A stretch of 64,000 nt of DNA from contig NZ_WUEY01000002.1 in the NCBI RefSeq assembly GCF_010668395.1, positions 587,965 to 651,964 on the forward strand, read 5' to 3'. A program made the translations under genes and the position numbers. This document shows positions 17,598 through 26,133 of this stretch, piece after piece. The notes beneath the pieces were generated by a model. The model made no database searches and was not told the DNA's origin. It saw only the letters and a program-made list of their open reading frames with translations. This DNA comes from Martinezella lusitana (lineage in GTDB: Bacteria; Pseudomonadota; Alphaproteobacteria; Rhizobiales; Rhizobiaceae). The first letter of the stretch is position 1. The number at the start of each line of letters is the position of its first letter.

Positions 17598-19127
17598 TCA
17601 ATGTCCGGTGATGCAGGCGGCCATGACGGCGTCCTGATCGATATTCGGAAAGGTGAACTCCTCCTGCAGCGTCCCGTCCCTCAAAACGAGGACCCGGTCG
17701 CAGACAAGAGGCAGCTCCTCTATTTCGCTGGATACGAAAATGATGCTGCGGCCGTCGGCCGCCAGTTCGCGAATGATCGCATAGATCTGCGCCTTGGCTT
17801 CGACATCGACGCCGCGTGTCGGCTCGTCGAGCAACAGGACGCGGCTGCCGGCATGCACCCAGCGGCCGATGACGACCTTCTGCTGGTTGCCGCCGGACAG
17901 AGTTCCGATCGGCGTGTCGGTTCTTGCGGTCTTGACATGCAGACGCTCGATGACCCGGCGCGTCGCCTCGGCCATCAGCCGGCTGGAGAGAATGCCGTTG
18001 CGGCTGACCGCCGAGAAATTCGTTGCCAGCGCATTCTCGTCGACGCCGAGAAGCGGTACGATACCCTCTTCCTTGCGGCTTTCCGGCGTATAGCCGAATC
18101 CGCGCGCCACCATCTGCTTGTAGCGCGGCGTCTTCACCTCGGCGCCGTCGATCACGACATGACCGTGATCGAAGGGCCGCACGCCCATGATTGCCTGCAG
18201 CAATTCCGTTCTGCCGGAGCCGAGGAGACCGGCGATACCAAGCACTTCGCCTTCCTTCAGCTGGAAGGAGACGGAGGAAAGTTTCGGCGCCAGCCCCAGG
18301 TCTCGAACGTCCAGAACAATCTTGTCGCGACTGCGCGTTTGAAGCGCGGCTGCCTGCGAAGCCTCCGAGCCAAGCATCAGGCGCACGATCTCACGGGTTT
18401 GCGCCCCCTTCACGTCAACCGTATCGATGATGCGGCCGTCGCGCATCACGGTTGCCGAATGGGCGATCTGCCGGATCTCGTTCATGCGGTGGCTGACATA
18501 GATCACCGCAATACCTTCCGAGGCTATGCGCGTGACGGCGCTCATCACCTTTTCGGCTTCGGCGGCGGCAAGCGAGCTCGTCGGTTCGTCGAGGATGACA
18601 ATCTTCGGCTTGCCGACCAGCACGCGGGCTATTTCCAGGAGCTGCCTTTCGGCGGGGCTCAAGCCTGCGACGAGCCGGCTCGGCGGCAGGTCCAGGCCGA
18701 GGCGACCCATCGCCTCGGCGGCTTCGGCTTCCATCTGGCTATATTGGATGATCCCGCCCTTGCGTGGCCAGCGGCCGAGGAAGAGGTTTTCCGCGAGCGA
18801 CATGCCGGGCACGAGGCTCAATTCCTGATAGACGACCCGGACACCCTTTTCGAAGGCTTCCTGCGCCCGGCTGGAGCCGGCATGTGTCAACGGCGCGCCA
18901 TCGATCGCCACCGTGCCGCTGTCAGGAATCTCGGCGCCGGTCAGCATGCGGATCAGCGTCGACTTGCCGGCGCCGTTCTTGCCGAGCAGCGCCCTCACCT
19001 CACCCGCCGCCACTTCGAACGTCGCGTTGTCCAGAGCCAGCACGCCGGGATATCGGCGCGTCGCCCCCTGGACCGAGGCGATGATGCGCTGACCCCCGAC
19101 CGCGTTGGAAGGGTTTGCAGAAATCAT
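17598..19127 (-). CDS. Sugar ABC transporter ATPase, duplicated domain (RbsA/MglA type)
   Basis: This 509-residue protein contains two tandem ATPase domains. The first has intact Walker A GKNGAGKST, signature LSPAERQ and Walker B IVILDEPTSSL. The second has the degenerate Walker A GLLGSGRTE normal for RbsA-class proteins, signature LSGGNQQK and Walker B VLLLDEPTRGVD. ATG 19127 is chosen because GGAG lies six bases upstream; the frame extends to a TTG at 19139 that overlaps that ribosome-binding site. It is followed 12 bp later by the permease gene. Confidence 0.93.
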   Translation of the reverse strand: MISANPSNAVGGQRIIASVQGATRRYPGVLALDNATFEVAAGEVRALLGKNGAGKSTLIRMLTGAEIPDSGTVAIDGAPLTHAGSSRAQEAFEKGVRVVYQELSLVPGMSLAENLFLGRWPRKGGIIQYSQMEAEAAEAMGRLGLDLPPSRLVAGLSPAERQLLEIARVLVGKPKIVILDEPTSSLAAAEAEKVMSAVTRIASEGIAVIYVSHRMNEIRQIAHSATVMRDGRIIDTVDVKGAQTREIVRLMLGSEASQAAALQTRSRDKIVLDVRDLGLAPKLSSVSFQLKEGEVLGIAGLLGSGRTELLQAIMGVRPFDHGHVVIDGAEVKTPRYKQMVARGFGYTPESRKEEGIVPLLGVDENALATNFSAVSRNGILSSRLMAEATRRVIERLHVKTARTDTPIGTLSGGNQQKVVIGRWVHAGSRVLLLDEPTRGVDVEAKAQIYAIIRELAADGRSIIFVSSEIEELPLVCDRVLVLRDGTLQEEFTFPNIDQDAVMAACITGH

Positions 19128-19152
19128 CGAGTTCTCCAACTCAAAGGAAAGA

Positions 19153-19176
19153 TGCCGCCAGATGGATCCAGCGGCA
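19153..19176. terminator. Hairpin between binding-protein and ATPase genes
   Basis: TGCCGC (19153-19158) pairs with GCGGCA (19171-19176) around a loop containing the palindrome TGGATCCA. Read leftwards, the stem is followed by a TCTTTCCTTT tract. A partial terminator here would lower ATPase and permease expression relative to the abundant binding protein. Confidence 0.45.
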
Positions 19177-19212
19177 ACCTTGTTACGCTAGAAACCGGGA
19201 ACTACCGGCTGC

Positions 19213-20190
19213 TCACGGGATACCGTCGGCATGCGCCGCAAGCCAGGCCTTGCCATCCTCGGACGACTTGTAGAGGTCGATATCATAGGGCACCTTGATA
19301 TCGGCCGGCGCCTTGCCATCGATCGCCTTGACCGCCTGGGCCAATGCAAGCTTGCCGAGGCCCTGGCCGGAAATATCGACCACCGCCTTGATGACCGTGA
19401 AGTCCGCCAGCTCCTGAGCGATCTCCGTCGTCATGTCGCCGCCGAAAACGACTGTCTTGCCGACACGGCCCTGGCTCTTGACCGCACGGGCGGCGCCGAG
19501 CGTCGCACCACCGGCTTCGCCGAAGAATGCATCGATATCCGGGTTCGCCGAGAGCATGGTGCTTGCGACCGAGACCGCCTTGTCGAGAATGGCACCTTCC
19601 TGGTTCGCGACGATCTGCGCGCCCGGAACCTTTTTCTTCAGCGCATCCTCAAAGCCCTTGCGGCGCGTTACGCAGACTTCGACGAATTCGCAATTGAGGA
19701 CGGCGATCTTCGGCGCATCCTTCTTTTCGGCCAGGAAATAATCGCCGGCGGCATCGCCCAGCTTGTGACCGAAGTCGTAGGGATCACCGACCGCATAGGC
19801 GGAGACATAGTCCTTCATGTCCTGGTCGTTGAGGCAGGTATTGTAGCAGACGACCGGAATGCCCGCATCATGCGCGCGCCGGATCGCGCGGTAGGAGCCG
19901 TCGGCCGAGACAGGCGAGACGATGATCGCCTGAACACCGGCCGAGATCAGCGAGTCGATGAAGGACGACTCCTTGCTGACGTCGCCCTGGGCGTTGGTCT
20001 CGATAACGTCGAGTTTGCGGCCGGCATCCGCCGCACCCGATTGAATGCCCTTGCGGACGCCGGCATAGAAGCCCTGCGCATCCATATAGATGGCGCCGAC
20101 TTTCAGGTCCTTGTTATCAGCGAAGGCGGGAACGGCACTGGATGCAGCTATAATTGCTAGCGCCGCCGCGGCGCGCGTGACGAAACTCAT
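19213..20190 (-). CDS. Periplasmic sugar-binding protein (ribose-binding type)
   Basis: This 325-residue type I periplasmic binding protein has a signal peptide (SFVTRAAAALAIIAASSAVPAFA-DNK) and the features LKVGAIYMDAQGFYAGVRKGI, AIIVSPVSADGSYRAIRRAHDAGIPVV and FGEAGGATLGAARAVK. Two ATG codons are adjacent; 20190 is preferred because GGAGG is then five bases away, versus two for 20193. A cysteine pair (CYNTCLND) and another (LNCEFVEVC) could form disulfides. It is the first gene of the operon, next to a well-formed promoter, and probably binds an aldose such as galactose or a related pentose (inference). Confidence 0.9.
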   Translation of the reverse strand: MSFVTRAAAALAIIAASSAVPAFADNKDLKVGAIYMDAQGFYAGVRKGIQSGAADAGRKLDVIETNAQGDVSKESSFIDSLISAGVQAIIVSPVSADGSYRAIRRAHDAGIPVVCYNTCLNDQDMKDYVSAYAVGDPYDFGHKLGDAAGDYFLAEKKDAPKIAVLNCEFVEVCVTRRKGFEDALKKKVPGAQIVANQEGAILDKAVSVASTMLSANPDIDAFFGEAGGATLGAARAVKSQGRVGKTVVFGGDMTTEIAQELADFTVIKAVVDISGQGLGKLALAQAVKAIDGKAPADIKVPYDIDLYKSSEDGKAWLAAHADGIP

Positions 20191-20260
20191 CATTTCCTCC
20201 CAATAAGCGTGGTCATCTTACACGACGAGAAGCGGCTGCCGCCTCCCCTCGGATGTCCGC

Positions 20261-20288
20261 ACCATATTGCGCGTCATACAAATGTCAA
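20261..20288 (-). promoter_or_regulatory. Promoter of the sugar operon
   Basis: Read leftwards, a perfect -35 hexamer TTGACA (20288-20283) is followed after 16 bases by TATGGT (20266-20261), about 70 bases before the binding-protein start. The operator-like site at 20292-20306 lies four bases upstream of the -35 hexamer. Confidence 0.55.
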
Positions 20289-20291
20289 CTT

Positions 20292-20306
20292 AAATACGAT
20301 TTATTT
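20292..20306. promoter_or_regulatory. GntR operator-like site 1
   Basis: AAATACGATTTATTT contains the dyad AAAT-N3-ATTT (20292-20302). It is the exact reverse complement of the 15-mer at 20372-20386, and the dyad centres are 84 bp apart, eight helical turns. Both lie in the divergent region next to a FadR-type GntR gene, so this is a likely binding site for that regulator. Confidence 0.6.
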
Positions 20307-20371
20307 CCACGAAATTTGGCAAATTTGCCTATATTAGCATTTCTGACCAAGAAACATGGCGACATACCTAA

Positions 20372-20386
20372 AAATAAATCGTATTT
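20372..20386. promoter_or_regulatory. GntR operator-like site 2
   Basis: AAATAAATCGTATTT is the inverted copy of the site at 20292-20306 and carries the dyad AAAT-N3-ATTT at 20376-20386. It lies about 77 bases before the regulator start. A possible -35 TTGACT at 20406-20411 for the regulator gene is just downstream. Confidence 0.6.
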
Positions 20387-20462
20387 ATTTATAGCGAATG
20401 TATGCTTGACTATTGCCGCGCGTGACGGAATTTTGTCGCGGTTGAAATGGGGAGGAACGAGT

Positions 20463-21239
20463 GTGACGTTGATGGGAAAGCCGCTCACCGAGGACGGAGA
20501 ACCGATCGCAGCGCGTGGGAAACGCAGCGTGCGCGAAGCCCTGCTTCACGATCTGGTGGAAAAGATCGTCTCGGGAAAAATCGCTGAGGGGTCGACCTTG
20601 CCCAATGAAGCGGAGCTGACCGAGCGCTTTGGCGTCAGCCGCACCAGCCTGCGGGAAGCGATGCAATATCTCTCCGCTCTCGGCCTGGTACGCTCGCGCA
20701 CGCGAGCGGGCACGACCGTCCTGCCGAGGGAGAACTGGAACTATCTTGACCCGCTGGTTCTTGACGTCATGCTGTCGGCGGGCGCGGACAAGACCTTCTA
20801 CACGTCGTTGATCGATGCGCGCCAGTTGCTCGAGCCGGCCGCGGCGGCGCATGCCGCAGCCAATGCCACAGCGCGGCAGCTCTCGCAGATATCGAAGGCT
20901 TTCGAGGATATGGTGGAAGCCAATTCACGCGACAACGAAGCCTGGAGCCGCGCCGATCTCGAATTCCATACGGCCATCATCGATGCGAGCGGCAACTGGG
21001 TATTCCGGCAGTTCGGCAGCGCCATCCGCGCCGCGCTGCTTGCAAGCTTCCGTCTGACGAACCGGGCCAGCCAGTCTCACGAGCAGGCGATCCTCAAGCA
21101 TTACGAAGTGCTGGAAGCGATCAGGATGCGCCGACCCGAAGCCGCTCGCTACGCGATGGAACAACTGATCGGCGTTGCCCGCAGCGAAATTACCGATGCG
21201 CTGCGCAAAGCAGGCATCGTTTCAGATGGAACTCCATGA
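20463..21239 (+). CDS. FadR-subfamily GntR transcriptional regulator
   Basis: This 258-residue regulator has an N-terminal winged helix (RSVREALLHDLVEKIVSGKIAEGSTLPNEAELTERFGVSRTSLREAMQYLSALGLV) and a C-terminal all-helical FCD domain. Conserved residues for metal or effector binding are visible, for example ADLEFHTAIIDASGN and the late histidines near SHEQAILKHYEVLEAI. GTG 20463 is chosen because GGAGG lies seven bases upstream; ATG 20472 is a weaker alternative and a longer frame to 20253 has no homology. DgoR of E. coli belongs to the same subfamily and responds to galactonate, which fits the linked dgoD. It probably represses the divergent operon. Confidence 0.9.
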   Translation: MTLMGKPLTEDGEPIAARGKRSVREALLHDLVEKIVSGKIAEGSTLPNEAELTERFGVSRTSLREAMQYLSALGLVRSRTRAGTTVLPRENWNYLDPLVLDVMLSAGADKTFYTSLIDARQLLEPAAAAHAAANATARQLSQISKAFEDMVEANSRDNEAWSRADLEFHTAIIDASGNWVFRQFGSAIRAALLASFRLTNRASQSHEQAILKHYEVLEAIRMRRPEAARYAMEQLIGVARSEITDALRKAGIVSDGTP

Positions 21240-21507
21240 GCTGCCCGGGGGGCCTTCTTCAAGCCGTATCGGCTTCCAAAAGGAGATCAGACGCACTTTC
21301 GATGATGTTTGGGCAGGATGGTACGACCCGGCGGGCATGGAGAATATCGATGTTCGCCAGCCCGTGCGCTTGCCGCCTCACTATTTTCAGCTTGGCGATC
21401 TGGCCCTCGACATGATCGTTTAACCACGGCCCTTCAATCGCGTTGCGAATGGCATCGATGTCTTTGGAAAAGACGGCCTGAAGGCAAAGGCGCCGGGTAA
21501 CGCGATC
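21240..21507. other. Convergent intergenic region
   Basis: This 268-bp stretch lies between the rightward GntR gene and the leftward cNMP-binding gene. Frames here are short, end in neighbouring genes and show no homology. No clear terminator was found. Confidence 0.4.
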
Positions 21508-21984
21508 TCAATGCGTCGACATAGGCTGCGGCTGATCGAGCCGGCTGCGGACGGCCGTGAGCTCCGAGGTCGTGTGGTTGAGGCGGTCGGCGAGCACGCG
21601 CATGATTTCGACGGCCATTTCCGGAAAATCGCTGAGCAGCTTCAGGAAATGCTCCTTGCTGATCTTCAGTGCTTCCAGCCTGGAGGTGGCTTTTACGGTG
21701 GCGGTACGGGAGACGTCGCAAAGGATGGCGATTTCGCCGACGATGGAATTGAGGTCGACTTCGGCAACCTTGATTTCGCCGGCTGGGCTATCGACGAGAA
21801 TATCAGCAGTTCCGGAAAGAACAACATAGGCCGCGTCGCCCTGATCGCCCTGATGAAACAGGGTTTGGCCAGCATTGTAGCTGACGCGATCCGACGTAAA
21901 CGCCAAAAGCTTCAATTTCGCAGGCGCGATGCGCGAAAAAATCGGCACCCGCTTCAGCATTTCAACTTCATCCTTCAGAAGCAT
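21508..21984 (-). CDS. Stand-alone cyclic-nucleotide-binding domain protein
   Basis: This 158-residue protein consists almost entirely of a CRP/EPAC-type cNMP-binding beta-roll with a C-terminal helix. The phosphate-binding cassette GEIAILCDVSRTAT (83-96) retains Glu84 and Arg93, which contact the ribose and cyclic phosphate in known cAMP receptors. There is no helix-turn-helix, membrane segment or kinase domain, so it must act through a partner. It lies 53 bp downstream of the degenerate ABC exporter gene in the same direction, and three cyclase-like genes are upstream. It may be the cAMP-sensing subunit of that exporter (inference). Confidence 0.87.
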   Translation of the reverse strand: MLLKDEVEMLKRVPIFSRIAPAKLKLLAFTSDRVSYNAGQTLFHQGDQGDAAYVVLSGTADILVDSPAGEIKVAEVDLNSIVGEIAILCDVSRTATVKATSRLEALKISKEHFLKLLSDFPEMAVEIMRVLADRLNHTTSELTAVRSRLDQPQPMSTH

Positions 21985-22037
21985 GAACTTCGGTACCCCC
22001 AGTGTTCGGCCCCAGACGCCACTGTCGAGATAGGATA

Positions 22038-24752
22038 TTACGATAACAGTTCTTTGAACATACCGTTTTTCTCTAAAAGATCGGTAGTGGACCCGCTTTC
22101 GACAAGACTCCCGTGGTCAAAGACCAGAACGCGGTCGAACAATTCCGCAAAGCTCGGGTTGGACAGCACCCAGACGATCGCCGGGGCATAGCCGTCGCTG
22201 TCGAGCTTGCCCAGGATCGCTCTCGCAATCTGATCCTGGACGCGATGATCGAGCGCCGGCAGCGGACGATTGCAGATGATATAGTCTGCCCGCTTCAGAA
22301 GCGCACGACCGAGATTGAGCTTCTGGCGCTGCACGTTCGTCAGGCGCTTGCCACCGGAGCCGACATCGAAATCCAGGCCGATCGACAGGACGCTGTCATG
22401 CATGCCGAGACGCCCGAAGACATCATACATGATCTGATGGATGCGCTCCGGCGCATTGGCCTGCTGATGGGCGATACGGCCGAACAGCACATTGTCCATC
22501 AACGTCGCGGAAGCGGTGAAGCGCTCGGGATCGTAGCGCTCGATCACGCTGGCGAGATCCGCCGGAATATTCTCATAGAACTTCGCGCGCGCCTGCACGA
22601 TCTTTTCCATCAGCACCTGCGTCAAAAGACCGAAACGATGGCGTGGTTCGATATAGGAGAAACTGAGGCGGATGATGGCCGCCCGCTCGTCATCCGCCGC
22701 CGCCTCGTAGCCCTTGCCGTTCAGCTTCTGCAGCAGCGCTTCGTAGGTGGGGATGTCCTCCGCCGTCATGAAGGTCAGCTGCTGGAAGAACGGATGATCC
22801 GGCGGCAGGTCGGTGAAGAGCTCGACCGCGTTCTCGGCGATCTCCAGACCCATATCGTACAAATCGGACACGAGCCCGGTTTCGGCGAATATCTGCTGGA
22901 AGTAGGGATGCGCAGCCAGCTTGCGATTGGTCATTTGCGGCCGCTTCAACGTGCCGAACAGCAGATTTTCACCGACCGTCGCCTGTGGGTTATAGGCATC
23001 GAACTGAAAGGGAACGACGAGATCTTCGAGCTTCTCTTCGTCGAGCCGCAGCCGCAACGCCTGGCGCAATTCGACGATGCGCGACGTCAGATCCTGATGT
23101 GCCGCCGCATCGACATTCGAGCGCAGCGCCATGTCGAAGATGTCCTGGGACATGGCGACGGCATCGAGAACCGGGCGGATCACGGAATAGATGTCGTCCG
23201 GCCCCGTCGCGCCCGCCGCCGCATAGTCGACCCAATCGCTGTTGAGGTCGAATTCCGGATTGGCCGCGCGCCTCGCTTCGATTACGCGCCATTTAGCCTT
23301 GTTGGTCTCATCTTCGGTATAGACCGGAGGGACGAGCGGGGCGTGCTTGAGGGCGTAGAGCAGGTTGCTGCGCAAGGTGCCATGGAAGAAGAATGTCTCG
23401 GATGAAGCGTAGGCGATGCGCCGTCCTGTCATCGATTCCGGCAATTCCAGAATATCGCGACCGTCGATCGAGACACGCCCGCTGTCGGCCCAGATGAGAC
23501 GCCCGAATGCTTCGGCGAGATACTCGCCACCCGCCCCGCTGGCGCCGACGATCGCTACCCTTTCTCCAGGACTGATTTCCACCGAAACGTGATCGAGTAC
23601 GCGCGCGCCGCTATCGTCGACGACGGTGAGATTGGTCGCGACGAGGGAATGGGTGATGCGCCCCGCCGGCGCATGCGACACGACCTGTATCTTGGCATCG
23701 ATCAGATTATCGACGCTGAACTGCTCGACCACCTGATTGTACTTGACCTGAACGTCCTGGCGCGACTGATCCCAGTCGATCAGTTCCTTGAGGGGCCCGG
23801 GCAAATCCTTGTAGGCGTTGATGACTGCAACAAGCTGACCGATGTCCAGCCGGCCCTGCAGGGCGAGGAAACCGCCAATCAGGTAGAACAGAAAGGGCGT
23901 GACCTGTGCGAGGAAGTTGTTGATGAACTTCACCATGAACTTCCATTGATACAGATCGTAGCGGATCGAGAAGATCAGCCCCAGGCGGTGCGCGATATCG
24001 GCGCGTTCCAGGTTCGTCGTGTCGTTGGCATGGATGGTGCCGATGCCATCGACGATCTCGCCGACGCGGCCGGAAAGCTCGCGCGCCGTCAGCTGGCGCT
24101 GGCGACCGAGCTCCAGCAGCCGCTTGCGCATGCGGGGAATGACGATCGCCTGCACGGCGACGATGGCCGCGGCAATCATGCCGAGCCAGAAATTCTGCAT
24201 GATGATGAAAACGAGCGCGGTCACGGCCTGACCGCCGAGGAGGGCGGGCTGCACGAAGGCATCGCCGGTGAAGCCGCCCATCGGCTCCACCTCATCCTTG
24301 ATCATCGTGGCGATTTCCGCCGGCTTCACGCGCTTGAAATGAGCGGGCGGAAACCGCAAAACGCGATCGATCAGCTCGAAGCGGATGCGTCGCAACATCC
24401 GCTCTCCAAGGCGGCCCTTGTAGGTATTGATGTAAAGCTTGAAGAGGCCGTTGAGCACGACCAGCGCCAGGAACACGAGGCTGAGCGCAATCAGCATCCA
24501 CGCGCGGGTGAGCTGCAGGCCCTGAAACACCTCGATGTGACCGATCAACGGAATGTCGAGGGCGATATGCATGAAAGTCTGCGTGTCGCCGGGATGCTCG
24601 AAACCCTTGCCCTGGATCGGCCCGTTGACGATCTGCTTCGGCAGGTCGAAAGACAGGAAGTATGGGATCATCGAAGCCGCGACGACAAGCAGTATCCAAA
24701 TCTGCTCCAGCCGGGTATTCGACCAAATATAACGCGCTAGGCTTTTTTCCAT
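22038..24752 (-). CDS. Large ABC exporter-like protein with degenerate ATPase domain
   Basis: This 904-residue protein has a type I exporter transmembrane domain (about residues 1-345) followed by a very unusual nucleotide-binding region. Walker A reads GASGAGGE (403-410), lacking the catalytic lysine and serine/threonine. The signature is replaced by GSGGKRL near 797. Walker B reads DYIICNRPLPALD, without the Asp-Glu pair. Walker A to signature spans about 390 residues instead of the usual 100-130. Three copies of a motif like [GA]T[LV]xxN[LV]L[FY][GA] occur at Thr459, Thr592 and Thr750, suggesting internal duplications of the post-Q-loop helical segment. ATP hydrolysis looks impaired. It is flanked by the cNMP-binding protein and glycosyltransferase genes, so export or flipping of a glycan or glycolipid is plausible. 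Confidence 0.82.
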   Translation of the reverse strand: MEKSLARYIWSNTRLEQIWILLVVAASMIPYFLSFDLPKQIVNGPIQGKGFEHPGDTQTFMHIALDIPLIGHIEVFQGLQLTRAWMLIALSLVFLALVVLNGLFKLYINTYKGRLGERMLRRIRFELIDRVLRFPPAHFKRVKPAEIATMIKDEVEPMGGFTGDAFVQPALLGGQAVTALVFIIMQNFWLGMIAAAIVAVQAIVIPRMRKRLLELGRQRQLTARELSGRVGEIVDGIGTIHANDTTNLERADIAHRLGLIFSIRYDLYQWKFMVKFINNFLAQVTPFLFYLIGGFLALQGRLDIGQLVAVINAYKDLPGPLKELIDWDQSRQDVQVKYNQVVEQFSVDNLIDAKIQVVSHAPAGRITHSLVATNLTVVDDSGARVLDHVSVEISPGERVAIVGASGAGGEYLAEAFGRLIWADSGRVSIDGRDILELPESMTGRRIAYASSETFFFHGTLRSNLLYALKHAPLVPPVYTEDETNKAKWRVIEARRAANPEFDLNSDWVDYAAAGATGPDDIYSVIRPVLDAVAMSQDIFDMALRSNVDAAAHQDLTSRIVELRQALRLRLDEEKLEDLVVPFQFDAYNPQATVGENLLFGTLKRPQMTNRKLAAHPYFQQIFAETGLVSDLYDMGLEIAENAVELFTDLPPDHPFFQQLTFMTAEDIPTYEALLQKLNGKGYEAAADDERAAIIRLSFSYIEPRHRFGLLTQVLMEKIVQARAKFYENIPADLASVIERYDPERFTASATLMDNVLFGRIAHQQANAPERIHQIMYDVFGRLGMHDSVLSIGLDFDVGSGGKRLTNVQRQKLNLGRALLKRADYIICNRPLPALDHRVQDQIARAILGKLDSDGYAPAIVWVLSNPSFAELFDRVLVFDHGSLVESGSTTDLLEKNGMFKELLS

Positions 24753-24987
24753 TGCTTACTGCAGGCTTTCAAATTCAACGCCCAGCGCCTGCCAGGCGCC
24801 GGCACCGATGTTGCAGGGATGCGGGAAGGTTTGGTTGCGGATATGTGGCCCCATGTGTGAACGGGAACACGGCCCGGTCTTGCATCCACGCCCCTCCCGA
24901 TTCATCGATTTCCTGATTTATATCACAAGATTGCAGGAATCTAGGAGGATAAAGCGACCGGACATCTCCGATGGCCGCAGTGCCTGC
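24753..24987. other. Intergenic region upstream of the exporter gene
   Basis: This 235-bp gap separates the glycosyltransferase block from the exporter gene, both reading leftwards. It probably holds a promoter for the exporter and cNMP-binding pair. No reliable box or hairpin was identified. Confidence 0.35.
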
Positions 24988-26133
24988 CTATGCGAATTGG
25001 CGCAAGATGGCGGATGTTCTGGCGGCACCGCCCAGATCGATGTCCGTGTCGTTTGGCTTGGGTCGCGACAAAGCGGTCTTCACGGCCTCGGTCAGCAAAT
25101 CGGCGGTCAATCCCGCCTCAGGCAAGGCCAAGGCAAGGCCCAGCTTCTCCAGCCGCTCGGCCCTGACCGACTGCTCGGTTTCACCGCCTGCCGTGAAGGG
25201 AACCAGAATGGCGCGGCATCCGGCGACAAGAAGATCTCCGACCGTATTGTAGCCGGCTTGCGAAATAGACAGCGCTGCTCCCCGCAGGAGAGATGGAAAA
25301 TCCTTGCGGAAGCGAACAAGCTCGACATTGCCGGGCGCGTCTGTGGCGATATCCGCATAATCCTGCTCGGGCAGGTTCGGCCCGGCAATCAACAGCCAGC
25401 GGCGATCGGTCGCCACGCGGCCTGCCGCCTTCAGCGCCGCGCGGATGAGGTCGCGCCCGACCGCCCCGCCGCCTGCCGAGACGACGATATCGAAGATTTC
25501 GGTCGGCTCCGGCGGCAAGGTCGGTGCGACCAGACCCGTGTAGACGATCTTGTCGGCGATCGCTCCGGTCAAGGGAAAGGTCTCCTCCAGCCGGACGAAA
25601 TGCGGATCGCCATGAACAAGAACACCATCGAAGTGATCGCGAAGAAGGCTGACCGTCTCTTCGTCGCGCCCCGGTTTCTTCTGCTGCTGCAGAATATCGC
25701 GCACCGAGGTGTAAAGCCTCGGCTTCGGATCGGTCTTGGCAATGGCGTCGAGCAGCGGCAGAAGCTCGAACCGCATCTGCCTGCGGCCGAACGGAAAGGC
25801 TTCGATGACAACGACATCGGGTTCAGCCTGCCGGAACGCATCGAGCAGCAGGTCGCGGCGGCGAGACAGAAACTCCTCGTCGACGGGCTTTCCGGACTGA
25901 TCGGCAAGGCCCGAAAAACCGGCGCTGCTGGCAACCACGGCCGGCAATGTGACGGAGGTCACGTCCGCGCCGGGAAATCCGTTCACCGGCAAGCCGCCTG
26001 TGACGACCGTCACTTGGCAACCGTCGCTTGCCAAGGCGCTGGCAATGCGGCTGGCTCGCGCCAGATGGCCGATGCCGAGCAGATGCTGAACGTAGAAGAA
26101 GACGCGCAAGGGCGAAGAATGCGAAGCCGTCAT
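24988..26133 (-). CDS. Predicted glycosyltransferase, family 28-like (COG4671 type), copy 1
   Basis: This 381-residue GT-B fold protein resembles MurG/MGT-type enzymes. Its N-terminal domain opens with LRVFFYVQHLLGIGHLARASR, a glycine/histidine acceptor loop. The C-terminal nucleotide-sugar domain contains FDIVVSAGGGAVGRDL and AALSISQAGYNTVGDLLVAGCRAILVPF. It is paralogous to the protein at 27407-28621 (YxHDTFGLGHLRRCR and VVAMGGYNTYCEILSF). ATG 26133 overlaps the upstream stop as ATGA and is preferred; ATG 26148 with AGGAAG nearby is an alternative. Donor and acceptor are unknown. Confidence 0.82.
   Translation of the reverse strand: MTASHSSPLRVFFYVQHLLGIGHLARASRIASALASDGCQVTVVTGGLPVNGFPGADVTSVTLPAVVASSAGFSGLADQSGKPVDEEFLSRRRDLLLDAFRQAEPDVVVIEAFPFGRRQMRFELLPLLDAIAKTDPKPRLYTSVRDILQQQKKPGRDEETVSLLRDHFDGVLVHGDPHFVRLEETFPLTGAIADKIVYTGLVAPTLPPEPTEIFDIVVSAGGGAVGRDLIRAALKAAGRVATDRRWLLIAGPNLPEQDYADIATDAPGNVELVRFRKDFPSLLRGAALSISQAGYNTVGDLLVAGCRAILVPFTAGGETEQSVRAERLEKLGLALALPEAGLTADLLTEAVKTALSRPKPNDTDIDLGGAARTSAILRQFA

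Noticed and set aside
17601..19298. A 565-codon plus-strand frame opposite the sugar ABC ATPase gene
   Set aside because: It is a shadow of the RbsA-type gene, whose motifs are intact on the minus strand.
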